Below, piece after piece: positions 43,946 through 52,284 of a DNA stretch of 64,000 nucleotides; position 1 is the stretch's first letter, and each line of letters starts with the position of its first letter. The translations under genes and the position numbers were made by a program. The notes beneath the pieces are model-generated. The model was not told the origin of the DNA. It searched no databases and was given only the letters and a program-made list of their open reading frames with translations. Source of the DNA: Pleionea sediminis (GTDB lineage: Bacteria > Pseudomonadota > Gammaproteobacteria > Enterobacterales > Kangiellaceae); the NCBI RefSeq assembly GCF_007570825.1, contig NZ_SUNB01000005.1, forward strand, positions 62,001 to 126,000, read 5' to 3'.

Positions 43946-44782
43946 TTGTTAATGGAGTTGAAAAATTTAGATGTTTTTAAACTGGAAGATGAGGTATGGA
44001 TTGCCAATCGTGCAATAGGTATACCTGCCTATGATTTTAAATTCGAAAACTTGTTTGCTTGTCGAAGGCCTTATGAATTACCCAAGGGGGAGCAACTTAT
44101 TTGCCGCATAGGTGCGCCAGACGATTATAGTGCGGTTTATTCTGAGTTCTTGGATATAGGGTTTCAGCTGATTAATAATGTTCAGGAACACGACCGGGCT
44201 AGTCAGCTTCATGAATGGTATCCTCTAATAAAACAATATACGCCCAAAAGCATGTGGTATGAAGAAATACCCAATGTTAAAGAAGTAGAGGAAGAGTTTG
44301 ATTATCCGGTGTTTATTAAAGGAACGCGACAAACCGCGAAACACGATAAATCACTCTGTGTTGCGCATAATCGGCAAGAGTGTGAAGAAATACTAAAGCG
44401 TTACAAATCCAATCCAATTCTACACTGGCAAAAATTAGTGTGCCGTGAGTTTGTTCCTTTGCAGCCAGTTGAAGCACCGCAGACTTATAAAGTGTCACCT
44501 TCCTTTGAGTTTCGGAGTTTCTGGTATAGACAAGAGCTTGTTGGAGTGGGCCATTACTGGTCAGAATTTGTAGAGTATGATTGGTCACCAGAGCAAAAAG
44601 TAGAGGCGCTAAATGTCGCACGAAAGGTGGTTGAAAGTATTAAAGTACCTTTTGTTGCAATCGATCTTGCGCTCACTCAAGACAATAGGTGGATAGTTAT
44701 TGAGTGTAATGACGCTCAAGAGAGCGGCTATGCGGGAGTATCACCAATTCAGCTTTGGAAAAATATCATTCAATGCAATTAA
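43946..44782 (+). CDS. ATP-grasp domain protein (DUF4343-like)
   Basis: The protein has 278 residues. The region PVFIKGTRQTAKHDKSL (about 125-141), FEFRSFWYRQELVG and WIVIECNDAQESGYAGV (about 252-268) fits an ATP-grasp fold; the last block matches the DUF4343 subgroup ending. It is a likely ligase or carboxylate-amine-forming enzyme acting on a small molecule or peptide. The start may be TTG 43946 (gagg 8 bp before it) or ATG 43952 with poorer spacing. It stands alone between copies of the dispersed repeat. The substrate is unknown. Confidence 0.75.
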   Translation: MLMELKNLDVFKLEDEVWIANRAIGIPAYDFKFENLFACRRPYELPKGEQLICRIGAPDDYSAVYSEFLDIGFQLINNVQEHDRASQLHEWYPLIKQYTPKSMWYEEIPNVKEVEEEFDYPVFIKGTRQTAKHDKSLCVAHNRQECEEILKRYKSNPILHWQKLVCREFVPLQPVEAPQTYKVSPSFEFRSFWYRQELVGVGHYWSEFVEYDWSPEQKVEALNVARKVVESIKVPFVAIDLALTQDNRWIVIECNDAQESGYAGVSPIQLWKNIIQCN

Positions 44783-45194
44783 GTTGACTAAAAGTAGTAC
44801 GGTGTTAGTTCTATTGAATGTGTCTTTAATTCAATAGCTTACGCTCATTGGTTTACTTTGAATCGCTACTGAGCTTAAATCTAAAAAGTAAACGAAAACG
44901 CGATATGAATAATCACGGAAATTCTATATGTAGAATTATCCAGTTCAGCTAAATTCATATTTATCCTATCCACTGTATTACTTGTACTATCCTTATCTAA
45001 GGTGTTTTATTTAAATCAAGAAGATACTTTAACCTCGAGTTTAATTAAGCATTTTGTTATTGGAATTTTCGGCTCCTCTGGGTGGAAGACCGGGTTGTAG
45101 ACGCACTTATGTGCGAAGAAGTTGAAGCTCTTAGAAAAGCAGCTACAGAAATGGAGCTGAGTGAAGATTGGTTTGAAAATGCATGTGAGTTACC
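44783..45194. other. 412-bp intergenic region with gene remnant
   Basis: The region holds a 9-bp-stem hairpin (44811-44819 with 44829-44837, ctattgaat arms) after the ATP-grasp gene. It lacks a T-run, so it may be a weak terminator. The open remnant at 45049-45198 is listed separately. No other gene is supported. Confidence 0.5.
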
Positions 45195-45198
45195 ATGA
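45049..45198 (+). pseudogene. C-terminal remnant of an unknown gene, coupled to the next gene
   Basis: The frame is open for 50 codons, with only one internal ATG (45109). It ends ELSEDWFENACELP and its TGA overlaps the ATG of the next gene (ATGA). The codon pattern and coupling look like the tail of a real gene whose 5' part is gone. A similar short tail precedes the third FLKG paralogue (near 47640-47770). A lost toxin upstream of an immunity gene would produce this picture, but that is inference. Confidence 0.3.
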
Positions 45199-45935
45199 TT
45201 ATACTAGAAAGTGATACTAAGAAGCTGAGTCGTACTGACTTAAAAAAATTTTGGGAAAATAAAGAACCAGAGTGGCATGAGAAGAGGCAAATCGAGTGGC
45301 ACATTATCGAATTAAATAACTTAGATAAAGTAGAAGATAAAGAAAAGAAATTATTAGAAAACTACTTTCTGAAAGGTGAAGTTGATGGATATTTGAGTTT
45401 CACATATGCATACGCTTTTACTCCATTTGAAACTCCAGTGGATGCATATACTGTGTTTTCATCCGAGCTTTTAGATTTTGAAAAGAAAAGAATGGTAGCC
45501 AAGAGCTTTCCTTATATCGCAGCAAAAGTACTCGCTGGAATTAGTTGGAAGAGAGCTCATATCAATAACTTTATTAGTGGAGTTTGGGGAAGTACTTACT
45601 CACCTATATTTTCTAAGGTTAATGAAAAGAAGCAAGAGGTGATTCTAGATGAAAATTCAGATATGTGGTTGAGTGCTTTTTTTTCTGATGCTAGGAAATA
45701 TTTATTAGGAACAGACTTTTATTCGGGATGTCTTGATTGTTTTGATTATTTCATAACCTCTATTCCCCATCTTAAGCCTACTAAATTTTTTAACAAAAGG
45801 TCTGCTGAGCAGTTATTCAAAATACTAGATCTCATATTGTTAATCGGTACAGATTGCGCAGAGAAGTATGAGTTTGCGAAGAAATTAGATGCTAATAAAA
45901 AGTTAGTTGAAAGAGCGCTTGAACAAAAGTATTAA
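45195..45935 (+). CDS. FLKG-motif paralogue 1 (possible orphan immunity protein)
   Basis: The protein has 246 residues, cytoplasmic, with no signal peptide. It shares an N-terminal pattern with the genes at 45968 and 47775: F-W/F near 20, W-x(4)-R-x(3)-W, then LLENYFLKGEVD (about 48-59). The rest is aromatic-rich and helical and diverges. The family is not one I recognise by name. Small, diverged, tandem paralogues without enzyme motifs are typical of polymorphic-toxin immunity genes. Its start overlaps the stop of an upstream remnant. Confidence 0.65.
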   Translation: MIILESDTKKLSRTDLKKFWENKEPEWHEKRQIEWHIIELNNLDKVEDKEKKLLENYFLKGEVDGYLSFTYAYAFTPFETPVDAYTVFSSELLDFEKKRMVAKSFPYIAAKVLAGISWKRAHINNFISGVWGSTYSPIFSKVNEKKQEVILDENSDMWLSAFFSDARKYLLGTDFYSGCLDCFDYFITSIPHLKPTKFFNKRSAEQLFKILDLILLIGTDCAEKYEFAKKLDANKKLVERALEQKY

Positions 45936-45967
45936 ATAAATGTAATAGAGAATACTGAGGCTGGTTA

Positions 45968-46813
45968 ATGATAGATATATGTCAAGTCGATAAGGTTTTT
46001 TGGGAGCTCGACAATAAAGATTGCTTAAGCACTCGCAAAAAGCAGTGGAAAAGTATTGAACAGTTTATTTACCCATTTAAAAATATAGAAGCTTCAAGAA
46101 TATTGAAAAAGTATTTCTTAAAAGGAGAAACACCCGACTGGAGTGCTTTGTACGAAAGTTGGCCCGTTAATGACACTGATAGGCACTTAGATATACTTTC
46201 ATTCTTATGGCTTCATCCCTCAAGTGATAAAAATGTGCTATCTTTATTGGCATCGTCATATATATCTTCAGAACTAACTCGTCCTCAAGATATATATTTT
46301 GGCATGAGTCAATTGCTTCAAGCTCAAATTAGAGGGAATGAAGAAGTAGAAGATGGTTTCGATAGTTTTGCATCATATGACTTTTTTGGTAAGGAAGAAA
46401 CCATTTTTGAAGTACTCTTTCAACCAATAGATAAGTTTTATTTTCATAAAGAGTATCAATCTAAGACCGAACAGGCAAAAGCGCATTTTAAAATAATGCC
46501 TTTTCAGCCGATAGTGGACTGGATGATTTGCGATAAAGAAAAGTGCGCAAAAAAACTCAGTTTGTATGAGAGTGAACTTGCCGTGAAATACTTATTCTAT
46601 AATATGTCAAATCCATCTTATCGTTTAAAAAGAGATTTGAAGTTATCTGGAAAAGTATATCTTGACTGTTTTAAAACGCTTATTTCTTTAAGGGCAAAAG
46701 ATATTGATGAACATAGAGTAAAGGTAAGAGATAATTTCATATATGCATTCGAGCACTTTGATTATCCTGAAGAGATTAAGGCTATTTGGTGCTCAGCAAA
46801 ATCTGAAGTTTAA
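45968..46813 (+). CDS. FLKG-motif paralogue 2 (possible orphan immunity protein)
   Basis: The protein has 281 residues. The shared head is VFWELDNKDCLSTRKKQWKS (about 9-28), then ILKKYFLKGETPDW (about 45-58), followed by a D-x-L-x-F-LWLHP strand-like block that matches MWYWP in paralogue 3. No catalytic motif or signal peptide is visible. It starts 32 bp after paralogue 1 with gagg upstream, so the two are probably co-transcribed. The function is unknown. Confidence 0.65.
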   Translation: MIDICQVDKVFWELDNKDCLSTRKKQWKSIEQFIYPFKNIEASRILKKYFLKGETPDWSALYESWPVNDTDRHLDILSFLWLHPSSDKNVLSLLASSYISSELTRPQDIYFGMSQLLQAQIRGNEEVEDGFDSFASYDFFGKEETIFEVLFQPIDKFYFHKEYQSKTEQAKAHFKIMPFQPIVDWMICDKEKCAKKLSLYESELAVKYLFYNMSNPSYRLKRDLKLSGKVYLDCFKTLISLRAKDIDEHRVKVRDNFIYAFEHFDYPEEIKAIWCSAKSEV

Positions 46814-46877
46814 GGTTATGCCGCTGGCTTAAATAGAAGTATTAGCGTGATTGTTTCTTGAAGTAAGTAGAATATTA

Positions 46878-46992
46878 CAGGGGCAAGCCTATTGAATATA
46901 GTTTAAAATGTATCTCTTCCTCTAGTTTCTTAATGAAATATAATCATTGAGATATCCACATAACACTGGAACACCCATGTTTGGAATCTTAG
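46878..46992 (+). repeat. Dispersed intergenic repeat, copy C
   Basis: It contains ggggcaagcctattgaata, then tagtttaaaatg (module 1), and near 46970 aacactggaacacccatgtt, then tggaatcttagg (module 2). In module 2 the arms of AACACCCATGTT form a small palindrome. It lies between paralogue 2 and the 105-residue membrane protein gene. Confidence 0.55.
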
Positions 46993-47017
46993 GTTCACCA
47001 ACAATTAGAGATGGACT

Positions 47018-47335
47018 ATGAATAATGTGAGGTTAAAAGGCCTTGGTCAAATGATACTTTGGCTATTTTTGACTATTATTGCTGTCATAGTTTTAAATTC
47101 GTATTTTGGTGAATTAAGTTGGTCATCGAAAGGATGGATTATTAGCCCGCCTGGAGCTTTCGCCTTAGCAGGGCTTGTACAATTTATTTCCGGAGTTCCA
47201 TTTAATAAGCTCTCTAGTCAATGGGACTCACTAAAAAGCTGGCAAAGAGGATTAATTAGCACACTAATACTTCTTTTGGCCATAGTTGTTATGCTTGGTG
47301 TTATTGCCCTATATTTAATTAATACGATTGAATAA
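47018..47335 (+). CDS. Small three-TM membrane protein
   Basis: The protein has 105 residues. Hydrophobic segments at about 11-27 (MILWLFLTIIAVIVL), 45-60 (FALAGLVQFISG) and 79-102 (LISTLILLLAIVVMLGVIALY) suggest two or three membrane helices. A short basic loop (KLSSQWDSLKSWQRG) precedes the last. There is no family match by eye. It lies between copies C and D of the dispersed repeat. It could be an immunity protein or an unrelated cassette. Confidence 0.55.
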   Translation: MNNVRLKGLGQMILWLFLTIIAVIVLNSYFGELSWSSKGWIISPPGAFALAGLVQFISGVPFNKLSSQWDSLKSWQRGLISTLILLLAIVVMLGVIALYLINTIE

Positions 47336-47774
47336 AAAGAAAGTTTGGATGTTCAAGAAAGTATTAAGGAGTTAAGTCTATTGAATATAGTTTAGAAAAA
47401 AATAACACTGGGGCACCAATATCTTTTCGATTAGGTTCCCATCCCGCAGTGATTTTTCTCAAAATTCAACGAAAATATTCGGACATCCATTTCTTAATTA
47501 TACTTTATTACAATTCATTCGCTTTCGAGGTGGTTCGAATATGCTCGAACTCAATAATCCCAATGATAGATATATGGATATCCTCAATAAATGCTAGACT
47601 TATGGAAGAAAACTCAGGGACACTCAAGTCTTGATTCAGCTGGAGGTGGTAAAGGATGCTCATGAAAAATATGAAAAAGCTCGAGAGAATGCAGTAGAGT
47701 TTTAGAAATAAATAGAAAATGAAGTAATTAGTTGGCTACCGGATGAATTCGAGCGAAAAAACTGCGATTAAATT
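47336..47774. other. 439-bp intergenic region holding repeat copy D and a gene remnant
   Basis: Repeat copy D occupies about 47365-47620. After it, about 47640-47770 reads in pieces as short open stretches (QLEVVKDAHEKYEKARENAV, then a stop), which look like the decayed tail of a gene directly before paralogue 3. A 61-codon frame at 47449-47634 lies wholly in the repeat and I do not call it. Confidence 0.45.
47365..47620 (+). repeat. Dispersed intergenic repeat, copy D
   Basis: The modules come in the same order as copy A: gtctattgaatatagtttag, aacactggggcaccaatatc, tcgattaggttcccatcccg followed by cagtgatttttctcaaaa, then taattatact and tcgaactcaataatcccaat. The stretch about 47520-47600 is about 80 percent identical to copy E (tatgctcgaactcaataatc, tgatagatatatg). 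Confidence 0.6.
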
Positions 47775-48617
47775 ATGGGTTTTATAGAAGAACAGAGAGA
47801 AAACTTTTTTCATCCTCATGATAAAGATTGGATGTCAGAGAGAAAAGAGGAATGGAAAAAGGTAAAAGCAAATTTAGATTTGATGGGTGCAATACCGAAG
47901 CGAGCGCATAAAATACATAAAGAATTCTTTTTAAAAGGTATTTTTGATAAAAAAGATATTTTTGTGAGACCGTTTTATGGTATCGAACTTCTCTTTTTTA
48001 TGTGGTATTGGCCAAAGGCTGATGCATTTTTTTATTCGCAAATACTTAAAGAAAAAGGCATTCAACTCAGAAATGTCTATACATATGTATGTACCACTAT
48101 TAAGCCAAAGGATTTTAATAGTGAGTATTGCATTTTTGGTGGACGTGAAGAGTTAATAATGAAGGTATTATGTCCGCATCTTGATTATAAGGAGTTCGTA
48201 TGGGAAGGTGATGGACGCTTTCCAGCTTGCGATGGTATGCCTCCAAATAAGCTTAATAAAATGTGCTTCGAACATACTCTGCATATATTTGAATCAAAAG
48301 CTCCCTGTATTTTCGCTCCTGGCCAATATTTATGGGATCACGTTAATTTTAATTTTGATAATTACTATTCTGAAATAAAAGCAAACGAGCACTTTCCTGT
48401 GCATGAGTATCGACTTAGAGCTATTATTCGTTTGATATTAGAATTAGAGCAGTGTAAAGAGAGTAGAGTGGATAACCCTTATATCGAGAGCTTGAAGAAT
48501 GACTTAGTGAATAAGTTTAATAACTCGTATTTTTGTCAGTCTTTACTAGATTATTGGATTCAAGAAGTTGATAATTTTAAAAAAGGAAAGCCTTTCCCTA
48601 AAGACCCTCGGTTTTGA
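47775..48617 (+). CDS. FLKG-motif paralogue 3 (possible orphan immunity protein)
   Basis: The protein has 280 residues. The head repeats the family pattern: NFFHPHDKDWMSERKEEWKK (about 10-29), then IHKEFFLKGIFDKKD (about 48-62) and ELLFFMWYWPKAD. The middle differs from the other two (FGGREELIMKVLCPHL), as expected when each binds a different partner. It is soluble, with no signal peptide. It lies between copies D and E of the dispersed repeat and is preceded by a decayed gene tail. Confidence 0.65.
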   Translation: MGFIEEQRENFFHPHDKDWMSERKEEWKKVKANLDLMGAIPKRAHKIHKEFFLKGIFDKKDIFVRPFYGIELLFFMWYWPKADAFFYSQILKEKGIQLRNVYTYVCTTIKPKDFNSEYCIFGGREELIMKVLCPHLDYKEFVWEGDGRFPACDGMPPNKLNKMCFEHTLHIFESKAPCIFAPGQYLWDHVNFNFDNYYSEIKANEHFPVHEYRLRAIIRLILELEQCKESRVDNPYIESLKNDLVNKFNNSYFCQSLLDYWIQEVDNFKKGKPFPKDPRF

Positions 48618-48639
48618 TATCAATTTAAACTTTAAAAAA

Positions 48640-48770
48640 TACTCAGGCAGCGATGTCTTAATTACAATACATTTGCCTTCGATGTGATTTAAATATGCTC
48701 GAACTCAATAATCCCAGTGATAGATATATGAATATCTCCTTATAAGTGCTAGGCTTAAGGCACTCTGAAA
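48640..48770 (+). repeat. Dispersed intergenic repeat, copy E (partial)
   Basis: It keeps the 3' part of copy D: taattacaat, then catttgccttcgatgtgatt, tatgctcgaactcaataatc, ccagtgatagatatatgaat, atctcc, ataagtgctaggcttaagg. Upstream modules are missing. Confidence 0.55.
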
Positions 48771-48786
48771 AGTGCACATTTGAAAG

Positions 48787-48807
48787 GGGAGTCAATGTGA
48801 CTCTTTT
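48787..48807 (+). terminator. Intrinsic terminator upstream of the serine hydrolase gene
   Basis: The stem gggagtca (48787-48794) pairs with tgactctt (48798-48805), including two G-T pairs, around a 3-nt loop and runs into tttt. It would end transcription from paralogue 3 before the hydrolase gene. Confidence 0.55.
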
Positions 48808-48831
48808 GCTTATATTTATAAAGGCCTTAAA

Positions 48832-50244
48832 GTGAAAAATAGTCCATTCCATTTCTTATTGGTTTTCTTGTTTTTAGCGAATTTTTATGCTGAAAGCAGT
48901 GAGAGTTCTGCCAGTGCTGTAAGTCCCGATGCGCTTAAAAATGAAGCTGTGAAATTAGGAGATATTTATGCCGCAATGAACTGGTTTAACGGCAGCATAG
49001 AAATAAGAAAGAATGATGTGACTATTTTGAGTCGCTCATGGGGCTTTGCAGACCGTGAAAACAAAGTTAAGAATACACGCGACACTCTCTATAACTTAGG
49101 TTCTATTATGAAGCACTTTACAGCGGCTTTGGTGCTACTGGAGATTCAAAATAATCGACTTAAGATCGACGACCGATTAATAAAGTTCGATTTAGGGTTT
49201 AGTAAAGATATTGCTGAAAAAGTTACAATTGGCCACTTATTATTTCACCAGTCCGGTTTTCCTGACATATTTGTTGCTAAATACCGAGAGAATCAATTGG
49301 CCTATGATACGCTTGCCAAACGTCTTACTATTTTATTAGATACAGAACTGTTGTTCGAACCTGGAAGTGAACGACGGTATTCCAATTATGGTTACGTAGT
49401 TTTAGCGGCTGTGCTAGAAAAAGTTACTGGAAAGCCGTTTGATGAACTTTTAAAAACTAACATTCTAAGCCCTTTAAAATTAAAGCAATCATTTTATCCC
49501 TATCCAGAAGGCCATTCTAAGCTTTCAAAACGATATACGTTTTCATATGAAGGTGAACAAAAATTTGTTGGTAAAACCGAGCATCATGGCCCGGATGGTG
49601 GATTAGAAGCCACGATTAGTGATGTGTTAAATTTTTATAGTGCGCTTTTTTTTACCGATAAGATTTTAAATCGATCAAACTCGATAAATGAAAAGTATTT
49701 TAAATTCTCATCCAATAAATTCGGAGCTTTTGGAGGAGGAGCAGGTGTTAGTACGGCGGTTGAGATTGACTTAGTAAACGGATACCAAATAGCGGTTCTT
49801 TCGAATTCCGACTATTTAGTTGCTGAGCGAATAACAGGGAAGCTAATGCAGTATCTTGAAGAGGGGATTTACGAAAAGCCTCGATTGCCACCTCATGTCT
49901 ATGCTTTTAAAAAATATAAAGAGCTCGGTAAGAGCAAGTTTAAAGATCAATTTAAAAATCAATATCAATCCGATGGGTATCGTCAGTTTATCGGTCGTAC
50001 CCTGAATGAACTTGCAATTTCTCTCGCTAAGGAACGAGAATGGGGCGATGCTATAAATATTATCGAAACTCTAGATACTTACTTCCCGAAAAATCACCAA
50101 GTGCTCGATAGTATGGCTTATATTTATTTCCTCAAAGGCGATAATCAAAAAGCCAAGAAAATATTTAAGCAGGCTCTAATTTATAAACCGGGCTTTAAAA
50201 GCAGTTACAATCATTCTGGATATGGTGTTTACAAAGCGAATTAA
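48832..50244 (+). CDS. Class-C beta-lactamase-like serine hydrolase with C-terminal TPR
   Basis: The protein has 470 residues from GTG 48832, beginning with a signal peptide (NSPFHFLLVFLFLANFYA), so it is periplasmic or secreted. The S12 motifs are intact: Ser91-x-x-Lys94 (LGSIMKHF), Tyr183-Ser-Asn (RRYSNYG) and HHGPDGG near 246. Residues about 380-465 form TPR-like helices (AISLAKEREWGDAI, LDSMAYIYFLKGDNQKA). Family members include esterases, D-aminopeptidases and DD-peptidases; true beta-lactamase activity is not implied. It follows an intrinsic terminator and so has its own promoter. Confidence 0.88.
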   Translation: MKNSPFHFLLVFLFLANFYAESSESSASAVSPDALKNEAVKLGDIYAAMNWFNGSIEIRKNDVTILSRSWGFADRENKVKNTRDTLYNLGSIMKHFTAALVLLEIQNNRLKIDDRLIKFDLGFSKDIAEKVTIGHLLFHQSGFPDIFVAKYRENQLAYDTLAKRLTILLDTELLFEPGSERRYSNYGYVVLAAVLEKVTGKPFDELLKTNILSPLKLKQSFYPYPEGHSKLSKRYTFSYEGEQKFVGKTEHHGPDGGLEATISDVLNFYSALFFTDKILNRSNSINEKYFKFSSNKFGAFGGGAGVSTAVEIDLVNGYQIAVLSNSDYLVAERITGKLMQYLEEGIYEKPRLPPHVYAFKKYKELGKSKFKDQFKNQYQSDGYRQFIGRTLNELAISLAKEREWGDAINIIETLDTYFPKNHQVLDSMAYIYFLKGDNQKAKKIFKQALIYKPGFKSSYNHSGYGVYKAN

Positions 50245-50566
50245 AAAAAGTTAGACGAAAATACTTTCAATATTTTCAGTCTATTGTTCAAAGGAAATAC
50301 TGGAAAGCCTAATCGATTTTAAAGAAAGCTTAACTTGTCAGTCTGCTAGAACGGTGAAGTTATGGCCCTTGAGAAAGAAAAGTTAATGCAATTATTTAAG
50401 CAATCTATAGTTCAATCTATAATTTAGATTTGGGTCGTAGTGGATTGTGTTCCATCATTAAGTGTATTCGTGAATATAAAAGACTTATAGCAACGTTAGT
50501 GAGAAAATTCGAAGACACTGCAGGTTGTTGTAAATTCAAACCTGCAGTGCAAAAACGCTAGTACAA
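50245..50566. other. 322-bp convergent intergenic region with terminator
   Basis: No ORF is supported. It contains a strong hairpin (50516-50549), listed separately. The rest is AT-rich without visible structure. Confidence 0.5.
50516..50549 (-). terminator. Hairpin terminator of the lipoprotein hydrolase gene
   Basis: A perfect 11-bp stem (cactgcaggtt 50516-50526 with aacctgcagtg 50539-50549) lies 17 bp past the stop of the leftward lipoprotein gene. It can also stop rightward transcripts. No long T-run follows on either side, so efficiency is uncertain. Confidence 0.6.
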
Positions 50567-51718
50567 TTACTCTTGCTCAAAACTTATAAGTTGTGGGAAT
50601 CTAACTTCAATATCATCAAACGCTCTTGCTGAATCAGCGTTGCATTGAAGTACTTCCTCAAACGCTGCAGTAGTCGCGTAGTTTATTAATTCCCAACCTT
50701 TTTCAGACGGCAAGAATTGATTACCACAACCATCAGTACCTAAACGTTTGAACACGCCGTTAACATCGACACCGTAGCTTTCAACTAATGGAATTAAGCC
50801 ACCTTGCTCTGCCCCGAGAGAACAAAGTTCGGAGTAAATTAAGTGACCTGTGTTACCAATAGCAACGAATCTTTTTGGCGCTGGTGAAGAAGCGTACCCA
50901 TCGATTTGTCGTCGATGATTGACGACACCATCCAATTCAGAACCAACGATCATTGACGATTTTAAGTATTCTCCTTCCGAAGAACCGCCAGCAGCTAATG
51001 GAATGACTGTTCGAACGCCAGGAACAAACCCAAAAGAACCTGCGACGTTTCCGCCTGCACTATGACCCGATACCCCAATTCTATTGATGTCGATATAACC
51101 TTTGAGAAACTCAAGGGGTGCGCGAGTTTCTTGCAGGACATCAATAATGTCAATGGTATCTTGCGGTTGATTTGCATTTTGTACGCTAAGGAAATTCTCT
51201 TTTACATCTTTCAATTGAATGTTTGGATTGTCTGCGCTTAAAACAACAAAGCCACGGCTTGCCCAGTGAGTAACAATAGGAAGAGATGCCGTTCTAAATG
51301 CGGCTGTACCATGAACCAAAATAATAACCGGATAAGGTCCGTGTGCTGTGTCGAGGGGCAAATCTTCATAGCAATCACAAACCTGATCCAAACCACCATC
51401 ATCAGGTATCAAAGCCGCGTCTGCATCGGGCAAGAATTGTCTTAAGTCATAAACTGTTGGTTCTTGATTCGCTTCACTACCTGCTGCTGCAGGGTACCAA
51501 ACTTCAGTTATTAAACCGTCAATTTGGACGGTCTTTGAACCAACAGCCCAAGGCCCTCTTTGGCCAGGATTACTTGGAACATCTAGGAGCTGTGTCTCAT
51601 CACAATCAAACTCAATCGGAACCGGATCAAGAGCACTAATGTCCGGTGGAGGTTGTGTACAACCAACAAGAAGTCCGCTAATGGATAGTGCCGCAACGGT
51701 GTAAAAATGTTTATTCAT
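50567..51718 (-). CDS. Lipoprotein alpha/beta hydrolase (PAF-acetylhydrolase/dienelactone-hydrolase-like)
   Basis: The protein has 383 residues. The lipobox is clear (SISGLLVGCTQ, Cys near 20), so it is membrane-anchored. The hydrolase core starts near PYPVIILVHGTAAFRTASLP (about 129-148). The nucleophile elbow is GVSGHSAGG with Ser220, and a late GNTGHLIYSEL supplies the likely His. The N-terminal part (PGQRGPWAVGSKTVQIDG) matches PAF-AH-like proteins. The substrate is probably an acyl ester. It is monocistronic, with a hairpin after the gene. Confidence 0.85.
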   Translation of the reverse strand: MNKHFYTVAALSISGLLVGCTQPPPDISALDPVPIEFDCDETQLLDVPSNPGQRGPWAVGSKTVQIDGLITEVWYPAAAGSEANQEPTVYDLRQFLPDADAALIPDDGGLDQVCDCYEDLPLDTAHGPYPVIILVHGTAAFRTASLPIVTHWASRGFVVLSADNPNIQLKDVKENFLSVQNANQPQDTIDIIDVLQETRAPLEFLKGYIDINRIGVSGHSAGGNVAGSFGFVPGVRTVIPLAAGGSSEGEYLKSSMIVGSELDGVVNHRRQIDGYASSPAPKRFVAIGNTGHLIYSELCSLGAEQGGLIPLVESYGVDVNGVFKRLGTDGCGNQFLPSEKGWELINYATTAAFEEVLQCNADSARAFDDIEVRFPQLISFEQE

Positions 51719-52284
51719 TATTAGTTAACCTTTTATCTCTAGTTAATATTTTTAAGGTTTAAGATTTATTTCACTAGGCAATTTACAGCAAGATAAAAAA
51801 CTAAAGTAATGCAAACTCAGGGAAATCACGTGGCCTGGTAAATCTCATTTGTTTTTATTTTATTTGCCCGACTACGGAAAAGGGTGTGGATAATACAAGA
51901 TTGTTTTTTACCCAACGCTTCAGGAGTAAAGATCGAATTAGCTTTCGGATCAAGCTTTTTTATTCTAATACCTTTGAGAGCAGAAATGATTCACCTCTAG
52001 AAGCAAAAGATAATATTTTGCGATTAGAAAATCATAAAAAAATGAGGCAGATAATGTTGAGAAATCGTCTGAAACTAAGAAGAAAATAACTAGAATACCC
52101 ACACCTTTCTCGCGGTGATATCCTCTAAACTTAAAATTTTTGACTTAATTTTATGGAGTTCTGGATTTTCTTCATCAGAAATAAAGATCATAATTTCTGG
52201 TTTGGCCAAACGTTACATTTTGACTGGGTTTTAAACTATCGACTAGTATTTATTTTACAGAAATTTTATGTCTAGAGGTTATCA
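51719..52284. other. 566-bp intergenic region with repeat copy F
   Basis: Copy F of the dispersed repeat lies at about 52090-52145. A 67-codon basic frame with a GTG start (51886-52089) has no family likeness and I do not call it. The region must contain promoters for the divergent genes at 51718 and 52285. Confidence 0.45.
52090..52145 (+). repeat. Dispersed intergenic repeat, copy F (short)
   Basis: The block acccacacctttctcgcggt, then gatatcctctaaacttaaaa and ttttgactt matches the middle module of copies A, B and D (cccgcggaggttatgcccaa in A). Flanking modules are absent. Confidence 0.45.

Noticed and set aside
47449-47634. 61-codon plus-strand frame inside repeat copy D
   Set aside because: It is wholly within the dispersed repeat; matching frames in copy E are broken.
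42606-48770. Integron cassette array (attC sites)
   Set aside because: Short genes separated by repeats suggested cassettes, but I see no GTTRRRY core sites or integrase, and the repeat modules do not fold as attC arms by eye.
51886-52089. 67-codon frame with GTG start in the 51.7-52.3 kb intergenic region
   Set aside because: Basic, no family likeness, no clear RBS; I could not support it as a gene.
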